From positions 51,110 through 115,109 of the forward strand of contig JAKCPI010010729.1 in NCBI GenBank assembly GCA_023213315.1: a stretch of 64,000 bases of DNA, given 5' to 3'. The notes under the pieces were generated by a model that did not search any database, was not told the DNA's origin, and saw only the letters and a program-made list of their open reading frames with translations. Of this stretch, positions 11,975 to 24,500 are shown piece by piece. How positions within the stretch are numbered: position 1 is the first letter of the stretch; each line of letters starts with the position of its first letter. A program made the position numbers and the translations under genes. This stretch comes from Euborellia annulipes (taxonomy: Eukaryota > Arthropoda > Insecta > Dermaptera > Anisolabididae).

Positions 11975-12068
11975 GCCCTCGGGCTTGGAGTAGGGGTTAG
12001 CTAGTCTCGTATACCAAGGGTCGCGGGTTCAGACCCCAGGCAGTCCGATGATTTTAAGCCATTTTGCC
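11975..12068 (+). mobile_element. SINE-A head fragment
   Basis: GCCCTCGGGCTTGGAGTAGG, GGTCGCGGGTTCAGACCCCA, AGTCCGATGATTTTAAGCC, then lost. Another short inverted fragment lies at 17461-17512, and tail fragments at 32617-32645 and 36681-36745. Confidence 0.55.
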
Positions 12069-12117
12069 ATTTTTAAAAATAAAATTTAATTCCCACAAAA
12101 AATATTTTTCTCAAATC

Positions 12118-12166
12118 TCGGGGGGGGGGGATTACCCCACTCCACTCCCCTTGTATCGACCGTTGG
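12118..12166. mobile_element. CAAGGG-family right-end fragment
   Basis: G run, ATTACCCC and CCCCTTGTATCGACCGTTGG match the right end of the 7908 element. Confidence 0.45.
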
Positions 12167-12169
12167 CAT

Positions 12170-13649
12170 GAAGTTAGGCTACACTAATGCCAAATTTTTG
12201 ATTAATTATCCTAAAGTTTTTTTTAAGAGATCATGCCATTTATCAGAGAGCCTCATTTTATTTTAACCTTAAAAGCTAATAAATTTTCTTTTCGTTTATC
12301 CTACTAAAAGTAATGTAATATTAAAAAATATTTATTTATTTATTTATTTCATTATATAATATGTATAAATAATTTTTATTGAGAAATCATATGAGTTATG
12401 ATTGGAGAGGAAATATATATATTTAATTAACGTTATCTATACCTTTATAATGTAATTAAATAAAAAAAAAAATTTGAATAAAAATAAAAATGATATTTTT
12501 TGAATGCGACAACATATCTAATCCCATTTAACAACCGGTTATTATCATAAATAATAATAATAAGGAGTGTCATTTATTTCTTTTTTAGAAATTAATTTTC
12601 AACAGAACTTTTTTTTCAATATCAAGTATTTATATATATATAGAAAAAAAAAACGAGTCATTTATCAATTTCTTTTGAGAGAAACGAAATTAGGCGTTGG
12701 TTGATGTGTGTTTGGTGTTTACATAACGTATTGACATGTAAATTTTGTGACAGTCTTATTAATTAACTTTTTTTTTTTCTAAGGAGTTGGGAATCACACA
12801 CACTGAGAGAGTGAACACTTGCTGTTGGAAATTTATCACATGATAACCAAGAGAAGTAGCATCTGAGTAGGTGGATACGATTAATCCCAATAATAAGAAA
12901 GAAGAAAGAGAGAGAAGAGCGTTTCTATAATTTATGAGAAAGGAGACGCACAAAAACCGCTGGAGAGTTGAATGCCGGTTAAGAAAAAGAATTTAACGGT
13001 GGAGAACTCGCTTCTTTCTTTTTAAAGGTGCAGACTACAATAACAACAAAAAAGTGACCACCGAAAGAGAGATATTGTTTTTCAAATCATCCGAACAAAA
13101 GAAATTTATTGAGAAGTTATGATTTGGTTTAAAAGACAAACGCCTACGTATTAAATAAACCTTTTTGAAAAGAAGGTCGAAAGACGATTTCTTTTTAACA
13201 CCATAAATTGATTAAAAGTACAATAATATTTCAATTTCTCCTTTTAAAGGGTGGAGACAAATAAAGATTATTTACCTCTCACTCTCTTGCTCTACTAGTA
13301 TCTCCTCCTATTTAAATTTTTTTGGTCTGGTTTTTATGATACTTGATGACAGGGAGGGAACCAAAGAGATGGTCTGATTATCACTTTGCTCCTTTTTTAG
13401 ATCCGTTAGACAGTGACATCAAAGAAATGTAAAAGTGAAAACCCTCAATGTCACATTGTGAGTATATAAATAAATATAATTATTCTTGACTTTAATAAAT
13501 AAACAAAAGTTTTTTTATTAAATAAAAATTAAGATCATTCAATTCATAGAACATTAAAAAATTGTTGATAATTGTGCATTTTAGCAAAACGATAGAGTGG
13601 AGTGTAATATACCTGGTATATATCTAATAAGGTTAGATTTAATATTAAA
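12170..13649. other. Gene-free stretch
   Basis: AT-rich, with scattered GA-rich patches (12790-12960, 13240-13320). No gene or repeat family recognised. Confidence 0.5.
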
Positions 13650-13765
13650 TAAAAATATGGTGTGACAAGCACAGTACATAACTTTCTCTTGCCAAAGGGT
13701 AAGAGAAAGTTGTGTGCTGTGCTTGTAACACCAGATTTTTTGTGTCGAGATATATTTAGTTGCTC
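13650..13765 (-). repeat. Repeat A, isolated terminal hairpin
   Basis: ATATGGTGTGACAAGCAC..TGCTTGTAACACCAGA arms with GTAAGAGAAAGTTGTG; followed by the GTGTCGAGATATATTTAGTT segment that borders the hairpin elsewhere. Confidence 0.6.
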
Positions 13766-13973
13766 TTATTACTTTATTCTCCTCTCAACAGATACAAAGA
13801 AAACATACATTGACATTGTACCGTATCAACTGCCACCAGACCTTCATCACAGCGTTAGCCAATTTGTTGACAGGCCTGGAAAGCACTTACATTCAGAAAC
13901 AATTCGATAATATTATCACATTTATATTACAAATAATTTACAAAAGTGTATAGTTTTTTTCATATTAAAAATT

Positions 13974-14198
13974 TTAAATATATTTTAGACACTCATATGA
14001 AATCAAATTGATGTCAATTAATTCATTAAATTTATATCTATTAAAATTTTCCTGAATTCTAGTTAAGGGGTTAGAATTGTTTATCTTATTTACATAGAAT
14101 AAATCATTATTCCTACTTTGTCTATTACATTTGAATTTTATCTGTTCTAATAATGATGGACAATCGATTGTGTTATTAACAATTTTATTTAGTTCCAA
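13974..14198 (-). pseudogene. Non-LTR retrotransposon fragment, C-terminal end of the ORF2 type
   Basis: A 74-residue frame with CPSLLEQIKFKCNRQSRNND, LFYVNKINNSNPLTRIQENF and N..YKFNELIDI resembles the tail of jockey/CR1-type reverse transcriptase proteins (SLL..I.F.VP.R.SR..., F....N..SPL.R....N). It is cut off upstream; repeat A lies just beyond. Confidence 0.5.
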
Positions 14199-14261
14199 AC
14201 TTGACCACGCGATGATTCATAGATGGCGCTAAGCTACGAATGCTTCCACATCAGTAAAGTG

Positions 14262-14688
14262 TACTTCAAATGATTTCCACGAAAAATTTCACTGATATTT
14301 AAAGAGCATCTAAAAATTAGTTCATTTATGAATTTTAAACAAAATCGTTGGAGCGAATTTTGAGAAAATCGAAAAAAACTAAAAAAAAGTGCATCAGTAA
14401 AGTACTAGTACTTTTTGGCCGATTTTGTTCAAAAGCGTATTTTCACCCCTTGGGGAGGTGTCTAACTTAAATATAAAATTTCAACCTGGTAGCTCATTCA
14501 GTTCCTGAGATATTTTGTTCACAGGCAGACAGACACACACAGAGACAGACCATGTCGCGAAAACCACTTTTTTGGATTTAGGTCGTCCTTAAAACGTGAA
14601 GATCCATCAAAATCTCGACATCGAATTTTTGACATGAATCGAATACTTTCTCTCTATATATTTCATAAATAGGGTAAGAGAAAGTAAA
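14262..14688 (-). repeat. Repeat A, partial copy
   Basis: Runs from TGTACTTCAAATGATTTCC to GGTAAGAGAAAGT. It lacks the hairpin end and represents a variant also seen at 5846-6550. Confidence 0.65.
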
Positions 14689-15370
14689 AAAAAGACTAGA
14701 AAAATTAATTGTTCCTAGACCCAATGTTCTTGGATTAAGATTTAAGTATCAATCAACTTTTTACGCTAAATTCTAGAAACTAATAAACTAAATCTTCATG
14801 AAAATGTCGTCAAGTTAGTGGTAAAAATCGGATTTATATTGGTTTCTGATTTAAAATTGGTAATACATAGTTTGAATTTCGTATCCTAATCTCAGTTTAT
14901 TTTATAGTTTCGGTTACGGCAAATACCACAGCCTAGATTTAACATGATTGTAATTAACGCGCTTTCTTGTTGCTAACGATTATACTATACTAAATTTTGA
15001 TCTAAAAACATGTACGCTACCATCATAAAATAAACAAAAAATGAGATAGCCAATGTTGTCACTATCATGACAAAATATGAACAGATATCAAAAAAATGAA
15101 GGTTATTCTCACACAAACCTAGAGAGCAGGGAATGTACTATCCTCCAATAAAGTATCTGGACACTGAAACGTTTTAATTTGTTTTTACTTTCTATTATTA
15201 TTATTATTTTTTTTTTAAAGATTATATTTTGTGTAAAAAATTCAAATGAAGAGATACGCATTTTTTTTTTTTGTCACCAATAGAGAGAATTAGTTTTTCA
15301 AATACGCCTAAATGATAGGTAACCAGCATTGACTCTATCTTATTGCAGTTAAAAAGTAATGAGTGATTAT

Positions 15371-17348
15371 TATAAATAATTAACTGAATATCTATTAATA
15401 TTAATAAATAAATTCAGATATTTGGTCGAGCCATTTATTTGTCACAATCATCACAAGAATGTTTTCAAATTCTATTTTATTTAATCAGGTTTTTTCGAAA
15501 AAGTTGGCCGAATTGTGAGGTAGTGACGGATGTTTTCAATGTTGACCCAATTAGAAGTGGCGCAGCAATTAAGTTGTTGAATTTTATTTAATATAATAGT
15601 CAGATTTCCATTAGAAAAGTAGGCCTAATGATCCAGGGTTGTTGAATGTTTTCAGTGGCGTAGTAATTGGCAGTTATGAAGATGATATCGTATTTATTCA
15701 CGTTTGAATGAGGAGAAATATGCTTAATGATTCACTGGATGGTTACTGGATGTTATCCCGGGTTGATGAATGTTTTGAGAGGCGTAGTAATTGGCCAGTT
15801 ATGGAGATGATGTCGTATTTATTCACATTTGAATGAGGAAAAATATACTTAATGATTCACTGGATGGTACTGGATGTTATCCCGTGTTGATTACTGTTTA
15901 CAGAGGCTTACTAATTAGCGGTTATGGAGATGATGACGTATTTATTCACATTTGAATGAGGACAAGTATACTTAATGATTCACTGGATGATTACTAGATG
16001 TTTTCAGTGGCGAAGAATTTGGTAGGAACAATTATTATCGAATTTTTCATATTTTTACCAGGAAAAAGCAGACCTAATGATGGATAGTTGTTGGATGTTA
16101 TCTGACTATTTTATCGAATTAATGGCGCAGTAATTGGCTAAAAAAATTTAAAAAAAATATATGTTAATTCATTTGTTATAAGATGGATTTACCGAATGGA
16201 ATAATATTGGTAAAATTTTTACTCACCTTTAATTATCATGACTCCTTGACCCTTCCCTTCCCCTCTCCATTTCCTCTCTCGTTTCCCTTTCCATTTTCCT
16301 TTTAGGGCTTTTTGCATTTTATTTCTATAGTTACTTAGCTTTGTAACAATTAAGAATTCCATCCTAATCTAATAATGACTACGTAACTATAGAAATAAAA
16401 TGCAAAAAGCCCTAAAAGGAAAATGGAAAGGGAAACGAGAGAGGAAATGGAAGAGGGGAAGAGGAAGGGTCAAGGAGTCATGATAATTAAAGGTGAGTAA
16501 AAATTTTACCAATATTATTCCATTCGGTAAATCCATCTTATAACAAATGAATTAACATATATTTTTTTTAAATTTTTTTAGCCAATTACTGCGCCATTAA
16601 TTCGATAAAATAGTCAGATAACATCCAACAACTATCCATCATTAGGTCTGCTTTTTCCTGGTAAAAATATGAAAAATTCGATAATAATTGTTCCTACCAA
16701 ATTCTTCGCCACTGAAAACATCTAGTAATCATCCAGTGAATCATTAAGTATACTTGTCCTCATTCAAATGTGAATAAATACGTCATCATCTCCATAACCG
16801 CTAATTAGTAAGCCTCTGTAAACAGTAATCAACACGGGATAACATCCAGTACCATCCAGTGAATCATTAAGTATATTTTTCCTCATTCAAATGTGAATAA
16901 ATACGACATCATCTCCATAACTGGCCAATTACTACGCCTCTCAAAACATTCATCAACCCGGGATAACATCCAGTAACCATCCAGTGAATCATTAAGCATA
17001 CTTCTCCTCATTCAAATGTGAATAAATACGATATCATCTTCATAACTGCCAATTACTACGCCACTGAAAACATTCAACAACCCTGGATCATTAGGCCTAC
17101 TTTTCTAATGGAAATCTGACTATTATATTAAATAAAATTCAACAACTTAATTGCTGCGCCACTTCTAATTGGGTCAACATTGAAAACATCCGTCACTACC
17201 TCACAATTCGGCCAACTTTTTCGAAAAAACCTGATTAAATAAAATAGAATTTGAAAACATTCTTGTGATGATTGTGACAAATAAATGGCTCGACCAAATA
17301 TCTGAATTTATTTATTAATATTAATAGATATTCAGTTAATTATTTATA
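15371..17348. mobile_element. Giant foldback: two nearly identical inverted arms of about 965 bp
   Basis: Left arm 15371-16334, 48-base spacer 16335-16382, right arm 16383-17348. The arms differ by a handful of bases, e.g. CCCTTCCCTTCCCC against CCCTTCCTCTTCCCC. Each arm contains an internal tandem repeat of about 123 bp, three to four units, marked by GGCGTAGTAATTGG and TTCACTGGATG-type sequences (15658, 15782, 15905, 16010). Long inverted arms built of tandem repeats are typical of Foldback-type elements. No coding frame is seen. Confidence 0.75.
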
Positions 17349-18609
17349 GTATAAATAGTATAAATATGGATGCTTCAAATGAAATAAAATTAAAATAGAT
17401 ATTTATAGAAATCAATTATTTTTTAGATGCTCTATTTATATCCCAATTAATTAAATAAATTCATCGGACTGCCTGGGATCCGAACCCGCGCCCCTACGCT
17501 TCCAGACCATCATTATTGACATTTTTCAACAACTCTAGATTCTCGGTTAGTGAGTAGATAATTTTGAATATCTAATGTATAAGATTTTATAGGTATTTGT
17601 TTTCTCTTTCTCTCTTGGAAAGTGTTTAGGGTAGACCGATTAACAACATATTTATATCCATTATGCTAATAGGAAAAGAAATGAAAAATGACATTTAAAT
17701 TTATATATGAAATAATTCAATTCGATTTATATTTCATCTGATTAGAAAAGGGAATGTTAAATTTTATAAATAATTATATATGATTCTATCCTTTAGTGAT
17801 TTTTTTTTTTAATTTACATAAAAATTTATATTCAAAAATTTAAAAAAAGAACAAGAGAAGAGGTGATATTTTTTTCATTTGATGTATTGATGGGAATGAT
17901 GATGCTGCTTTCTAAAATCAAAAACATCTTTTTTTTTTAAATATGAAGAGGAAAAAAAAGAGAGGGAGAGAGAATTTATTAAATTAGAAAATGATTATTT
18001 ATTTTGTTTAATACGATCAAAGAAGGAGGGAAGCAAAAAAAAATATCGGTGAGGTGATAAACAGGAGGCAAGTGTAAATGGCTTGCTCTCCAGCTTCCGG
18101 ACCGAATGGAAATAGTTTTTGACGGCTATGTATAACTCAAAGACAGGTTGAGAGGACCAGAAAAAAAAAACTAGAAGTACAAGGCTAGAGATGGTATCGC
18201 ACAGTTGAGCGGCTCTGGTGGTCTAGGGAGAAGGATAACTTATAAACTTTCGGTTTGGATTATCACTAACAAATATTTCAATTTTTGCGATATATTTTAA
18301 AAATAAAATCGATATAAAATGGATATTTCAAACTAAAGATAATATTTGTATACGATTTGTTTGATTTATAGGTCAATCACCCTCTATGTCTATTTGCATT
18401 TTTTTTTTTTTTTTTTTTTGAATTTTTAATCTTTTTTTTACAGATTAGTAGACTATTAATAATAAACAATAGAATTATAGAAAATTTTAATTTTAATTCA
18501 CAAAGTCAAAGTTCAGAACCAGTCAATGATGTCCTCAATTTTTTCGACATTTTATTTAATTAAGGGAAGAATAAACAGTAATAACCAATAGGAAGAAAGG
18601 GACAGACGT
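17349..18609. other. Gene-free stretch
   Basis: Contains only a SINE-A scrap at 17461-17512 and long A/T runs. Confidence 0.5.
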
Positions 18610-18747
18610 CTTCCCGGGAACAGCAGCCAGGTGAAATAAAAAAAAAAGGTTTATATTCAGTTGCCGACGTTTCGAGTACTAGTCTCACTCATCCTCATGT
18701 CAAGAGTGCGACTAGTAGTCGAAACGTGGCTGCTATTCCCGGGAAGG
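18610..18747. mobile_element. Small foldback with a hammerhead-like remnant
   Basis: CTTCCCGGGAACAGCAGC (18610-18627) reappears inverted at 18729-18747, and ACTAGT lies in both arms. GAAACGT is present on both strands next to the arms, with AGGAUGA in place of CUGAUGA on the minus strand (18666-18700). The core is degenerate. Confidence 0.4.
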
Positions 18748-19164
18748 CCCCCATCCTTTTCTTCTAATTAAATATCTAGAGCCATTCAACTCAAGAAGTA
18801 ATAACGAATGTTATTTGAAATCTATATAATTCATTATAAGATTACGGGAAAATAATTTCCCTGAGGAAGGACGCGATTTGATCTTGAAACATCTTCGATT
18901 TAATAAAAAATAGTTTCTTGTTATTCGAAATAATACGACTGGGGGTAATGACCCAATTCATGTTTTTTAATCCAGAATCATTTCAATTAAAAGATATTTT
19001 GTGTGCAAGGTGATTCAAAATTTCTACAATTTATTATTAATTTTTTTTTCACCTCAACCGCAATTTTTAAAAGACTAGGAAATATTTTAAATCTTAAGTC
19101 GAAAGACAAAAAAAAATATTTGTTATGATATGGATAATATATTTTTATTTTTTTGAATAAAGAA

Positions 19165-19515
19165 AAAAAAATGAAAATACAGTCAAAATAGTTTCTTAGA
19201 TTAGCACACGGCCAACGTTTCGGTCCTTGGTTTGAACCATCATCCGAGCTGGGGGGGGGGGGGTGTCGAAAAGGCATATATACTTTTCCAGAGATGGGAG
19301 ATTTTCATTCATGAAATTAAGATCCCCTTCTTAATTTCAAACATAAGTGAGCCTTTTGATATTAAAAGTGCATAAGATTCATTCATGCTTAAGCTCTCCT
19401 GTCCCGAAAGTATATATACCTTTTTGACACAGCCCCAGCTCTGATGAAGGTTCCAATCTAGGACCGAAACGTTGTCCGTGGGTCTCAATAAAGAAACTAT
19501 ATGCTGCATTTTCTT
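19165..19515. mobile_element. Foldback element with paired hammerhead-like motifs
   Basis: Outer arms about 19165-19290 and 19405-19515. Plus motif 19441-19473: CUGAUGA, A, GGUUC..GGACC, GAAA, CGUU. Minus motif 19214-19246 has CGGAUGA and the same helix II and GAAACGUU. AGCU before the minus core pairs partly with GGC after it. A long G run interrupts the left arm. Confidence 0.6.
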
Positions 19516-20614
19516 TCTTTCTTTTTTTTTTCTTTCTTCAACATCTCCTCTACAGGCATAATACATCCCCCTGTTACATATCTTGAAAAATAAATTATAG
19601 GCCTGTTTATATAAAATTATTATGACAAATAAGAGTTCTTTACTTTTTTGTATATATTGAAAAAGTATTGTTTTTAATGAATATTTTATAAAGATAAAAT
19701 AAATAACAGAAGTTTGATTAAAAAAGAAAAATTGTTTGTTTGTAAAAATATATTTTGCCTAAAGGCGAAGAAAGAAAAATATTTTTTTTTATTTCTAAAA
19801 AAAAAAAATAATTATGATTATGCAAGCAAATCATTAATGTTAATGTGTTATCTTTTTAAGAGACATCTTATTATATAAACTAAAATATTTCTTTGAATAT
19901 ATTTTGTCCTAATAAGATGAAAAGACTATCAGTCAAAAGTTTGAGGTGTCTTGGGCACAAATATTGTCTTCCTGAATTAATAAAATTAAGTTTATAAGAC
20001 TTACATCAATAAAAGTGAAATTTTAATGACTCAAATTATTATGAGAAATCTTTTAGAATTCAAAAAGAACCAAAATGAAATATGCTTTGTTTGACAATTA
20101 AAAACCTCTTGATAATTAAAATTCAAATTATTATTTGTTTATTATAAAAAGCTTTTATTTTTGCATTGTCAATACTCCAGAGAGCATGAAATAAAATATA
20201 CCCTTCTAAAGCTTTAAGAGTTTTTTTAGAAATCGATAATTAATTCTATTTAAAATATCATCATAATTGCTCACAAGAACCCTTGTAAAAGGTCAGAAAG
20301 GGATGGATTTGAACGTAGCCCCCTTAAAAGTCGCGCAAGTTCATTTTCTCTCCCCCTTTTATTTAGACAAAATAAATACAAGTAATTTGTTATTCGTTAT
20401 TTATGAACAGAAAGAGGGAGGATTTGTTAAATTTAGAACATGTTTCTTGAAATTAATCTCTAAATAACTAAATTCTAGAAAATAATGCACATTTTCTATA
20501 CATTTGTGTATTTGAGAAGCATTATTTTTCAATTAAATGGATTTTTTTTTGCAAAATAATTTATAAATTTGAAGATTAAATGATTAAAATGACACTGGAT
20601 TTTATACTGAAGGC

Positions 20615-20901
20615 CAGCGTTTCCCAAACTTTTTTTGTCCGAACGCCCGGTATGAGGTTTTAAAATTTCCCACCTTATGAAAAATTTACAAAACAAATTT
20701 TATTTTTTAATTAAAATCAAATTGTTTTCAGCTATATGAAAGAGTACAAATACACACTATGCCTATTCCTAGTATCTAACTGATGTAAAAAAAATAATAT
20801 GTAAGCTTAAAATTTTTTTGTTTTTGCAATTTTTTTCGCGACCCGGCAAAATTTTTCTACGGCTCGAAGGTGGGTCGCGTTTCACACTTTGGGAAACGCT
20901 G
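20615..20901. mobile_element. hAT-like non-autonomous element (CAGCGTTTCCCAAA family)
   Basis: Inverted termini CAGCGTTTCCCAAACTT and CTTTGGGAAACGCTG with 8-bp duplication CTGAAGGC/CTGTAGGC. The interior has CGCGACCCGGCAAAATTTTT and GGTGGGTCGCG. Confidence 0.8.
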
Positions 20902-21114
20902 CTGTAGGCTATTGAATAAAAGAAATTAATATCTGAGAAGAAAATCGAAAACGTTTTAAGACATTATTTTTCAATTGGACGTAGTACAAAGGAACAGGTC
21001 TCGCTTCTTGTTTTAGGAACCAAGGTTTCGCAATGAAATTTTCTAAATTAGGCTACTAATGAATTTAGAAATATACGGGCGATGATGTAAAAAAATTCCT
21101 TAAAAAATTTATAC

Positions 21115-21455
21115 AATTTAATATTTATTAATTGCCCTTGACCCATGGCTCAGAGAGAAGACAGAAGCTTCTCGTGCCGTGGTCCCGGGTTTGCTTCCCG
21201 TTCGAAAGCCAGAAAAATTTATTACAAATCATTTTAAATAAATACGAATGGGGTCTAAATGGCCTTAGATGCCGAAAAAGACGTTAAAAAAAAATTTATT
21301 AATTCGACAAAAGATTTGTAATCAGTATGCCCTTCCCCTTCCTATACCAGGTGGAATGGCATACTGAGTACAAATCGGTAGATCCGTGGTTCGACTCTCG
21401 GGGGCATCCAATTTTTTCGTCGACTATTTGAATTAATAAATATTAAATTGTTTGA
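21115..21455. repeat. AT-rich foldback enclosing two tRNA-like heads
   Basis: AATTTAATATTTATTAATT (21116-21134) is inverted at about 21433-21452. Inside are the SINE-B-like copy and, at 21320-21410, CATACTGAGTACAAATCGG with GTGGTTCGACTCTCGGGGGC, another tRNA-like head that recurs inverted at 7289-7345. Confidence 0.45.
21134..21290 (+). mobile_element. SINE-B-related copy with a different head
   Basis: Head ACCCATGGCTCAGAG and TCCCGGGTTTGCTTCCCGTT; tail GGGGTCTAAATGGCCTTAGA and TGCCGAAAAAGACG as in SINE-B. It lies inside an AT-rich foldback (21115-21455). Confidence 0.5.
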
Positions 21456-22499
21456 ATTTCCACAGTTCCGAACGTGACATATATAATTTTTTTTTAAATT
21501 TAATAATTTTTTATTAATAAATGATAATAAAAGCGGGAAATTATAAAAAATTAAAATGAATTTTAATTAAAATGTTCAATCAAAAAGTTAAAAAAAATAT
21601 ATATATATATATTTATTGCCTGAAATAAGAGAAGGCAAACAAAAATGACGATCCGATTAACGGGTTGCCTAATTAAGAGTCTTTAGTCTTGATGTTTCAT
21701 TTTCAAATATACTTCTACTAATTTGGTGGAGATTGTTGGATAAAAATTTTAAATACCGGTTTATTCATTTCTATGTGGTATGGAGAGTTTTATTCTTTTG
21801 GTATTAGAAAATTGATATTTGATTCTTAAATAACAAAATTCCCACATTCATTGATATTTTGAGACGGGTGCCATTAAAATTTTTTCCTAAATAAATAAAT
21901 AGAGATAGAGAAGACGAGATTGGAGGACCCCTTCAATAGATCGGCATTTATCTGGCTTTCTTTTCACTCACGCACTCAATCTGGATTCGAAATGGAATCA
22001 CGCGAGAGATCTCTCTCCTCTCCTCTCCTCTCTCCATGAATGTTCATGTCATCCCTTTAGACACATCAAAAAAGAAGAGAAAGAAACTGAACATCACGAC
22101 CGAACAAATTAAATTAAATTCCTTCTTAGAACTTAATTAATAGCTTTAAAAATTTTAGGTAAGAAAAAAAAAGGACAGGTCAGGATTTTAATATCACGTA
22201 TATACTTATACATAAAGAGGTTAAAATGTATAAAATCATTATTTTATCTATATATGGGTGGAGAGGACATAAAAGTGCGGAATAAGGAGAAAGTAGAACA
22301 GGGCGGGTGATGAGAATGAGGCCTTAACTTTAGATACATATAACCTAGTGCTTTTTTTAATTCCAAAAATCAATTCAATAAATTCTCATCGGTTAGTTGT
22401 TTTTTTTTTCTTTTAATAAAATCTATAAATAGAAAACAATTAAATAGAAACAATTCTACCAAAGTAGCCCAAAACCATAGCTATGTGTCAAATATAAAA

Positions 22500-22832
22500 T
22501 AATAAAAACAATTTTTGGGAAAATCGAAAAAAACTGAATAAGTACATCCGTAAAGAAGTAGTACTCTTTGACCGATTTTGTTCAAAAGCTCCGTGTCACG
22601 AGCAAAAGGGGTGCCTAACTCAAATATAAAATTTCAACCTCCTAGCTCTTTTCGTTCTTGAGATATTTTGTTCACAGACACACCCACAAACAGACAGACC
22701 ATGTCGCGAAAACCACTTTTTAGATTCAGGGGACCTCAAAAAGTGTATATCCATCAAAATCTCGAAATCGAATTTTTGACAATACTTTCTCTCTAAATAT
22801 ATTAACATATATAGAGGTAAGAGAAAGGAAAA
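22500..22832 (-). repeat. Repeat A, partial copy
   Basis: Contains ATATTTTGTTCACAGACACA, CATGTCGCGAAAACCACTTT and GGTAAGAGAAA; truncated at its hairpin side. Confidence 0.65.
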
Positions 22833-22918
22833 ATGAATAATAATTTTTAGAATTCCTTTGGCTTCTGGAAGGTAGGTAATCCAAATCACCATTTTGAAAA
22901 TAAAATTTTGATTTATTA

Positions 22919-23056
22919 GCCCTCGTGGTGGTTAAACCTTCGGTAGCAAAGATCGCAGGTTCGAATCCCGTCTCATGCGACAATTTATTTTAATTTAATT
23001 TAATTGGCTATCAATAAAGTGAAATAAATAGAGACGGAAAAGACCTTAAATAAATT
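22919..23056 (+). mobile_element. SINE-B copy
   Basis: GATCGCAGGTTCGAATCCCG box B, TCATGCGACAATTT, a shortened tail ending GACCTTAAATAAATTT and an A run. Confidence 0.65.
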
Positions 23057-23520
23057 TAAAAAAAAAAGAAAATTTGATTAATTGATCCAGAACATACCAT
23101 ATTTGAGAAATGAAAAAAAGATTTTCTTCATGAGAAATCGTCCTAATAATTAATTCAAGTAAAAAAACTGCCGAAACTGTTTAAATTATTAAAAAGATTA
23201 ATATTACTGATTGTGAGCTAAAATGACAAAATCTTTAGCTGGATATTTAGAATAGATAAGATGAAAGAAAAAGCCCTATCTCTTCTCCTTTTCAAATTTT
23301 TCAAGTCTCTTTTCAGAGGCCAAAATATTATATATGCATCTATGGAATTCTAGTGACAATTATATCATAAAATATATCAGGATTCACATATGGATTGCGA
23401 GTGTGAAAATTTATTTATGAATGTATGCAAAGTTTTATAGTAAATACTAATAAGTAGCATAATCCTTATTTGATATATTTTATGATTTTTGTAATATCTC
23501 TCTTTCAAAGAGCATATCCA

Positions 23521-23553
23521 CTGATGATGTCCCCTGTAGGGGACCGAAATATT
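23521..23553 (+). ncRNA. Solitary hammerhead-like motif
   Basis: CUGAUGA, U, a perfect 6-bp helix II (GUCCCC..GGGGAC), C, GAAA, UAUU. Helix III would be the palindrome AUAU. No helix I pairing is evident and no inverted partner was found. It is followed by an A/T-rich AATAAA-like stretch as in the other elements. Confidence 0.4.
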
Positions 23554-24200
23554 TACAATAAAATTGAAATGTTGAGAGAGGAGAGGAGGATGTTTTTTTC
23601 TCCTTGATCTTACCAAAACCTCCCTTAATATCAATTTTGTTAAAATATGATTTATAGAATATATGATTTCTTAAACTAATAATTTAAATTTAATAAAGAT
23701 ATAGAAAAATTTTGACTTTATGAAAATGTTTTTTAGGTTGACTACTTTTCAGAAAAAGAAGCCGAGGTGAGGAGGGAAACGACCCCTTTTGCTCTCACAT
23801 CGTTATGCGTCTATATATTGCAAAATTAATTATTTTTGCTCATGTACTTTTAAAAAATAGTAGATATGTGTATGTGATAAAAAAAAATAGGTTTATTAGA
23901 ATAAACTTTAAAAAGCGAGAGATATAAGCATACGTGTCTAGAGTAATATCTAAATAACCATGAAAATATTTTATTTCAACTCATAAAAAAGTTTAATATT
24001 CACTTTTAGCCACATTCTCTTATTAATTATTAACCACAATAATAATAATAATTAAAAAACTGGTTCTTTTTTTTAAAAAAAGAAAATTATGAATTTGACA
24101 TTTTTTAATTATTTAATAGCTAAATTTTTTTTTAAGATTAACGTTATTATGCTTATTTTCATTTTTAATAAAGTCTCAATTATACAAAGCGAATGATTAA

Positions 24201-24296
24201 GGACCGGTGTACACGAGCATCCATAGCGCAATGGGCCTGACACAAGTCCAGAGACCCAATGGAGCGATGAACAGGGATGCTTGTGTGTAACGGACC
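24201..24296. mobile_element. 96-bp inverted-repeat mini-element in a TTAA site
   Basis: GGACCGGTGTACAC.GAGCATCC and GGATGC.TTGTGTGTAACGGACC are imperfect inverted termini; TTAA lies on both sides (24197-24200, 24297-24300), as for piggyBac-type elements. Confidence 0.6.
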
Positions 24297-24500
24297 TTAA
24301 TCGTTGAGTAAAAAGTTAGAGAGTTTCAATTAAAAAAATCAATTTTGTAACTATACAAAAGGTCAAACAAATAAAAAATGCCAATAAAATAATTTTAACA
24401 TCGGATTAATGTTGTTAAGATTATCGGTATTTTATTCTCATTTGAGGGTAAATGTTCTAAAATTTTTTCTTTCTTTTTGAATAAATATATAAATGGGGTC

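Noticed and set aside
13770..13930. Exon-like sequence after CTCTCAACAG with an open frame
   Set aside because: Two different frames are open, neither matches a family I know, and no donor was found; it adjoins LINE and repeat A debris.
15161..15181. Further hammerhead-like site (CTGAAACGTTTTAATTTG)
   Set aside because: No CUGANGA box with helix II lies upstream of the GAAACG; chance similarity.
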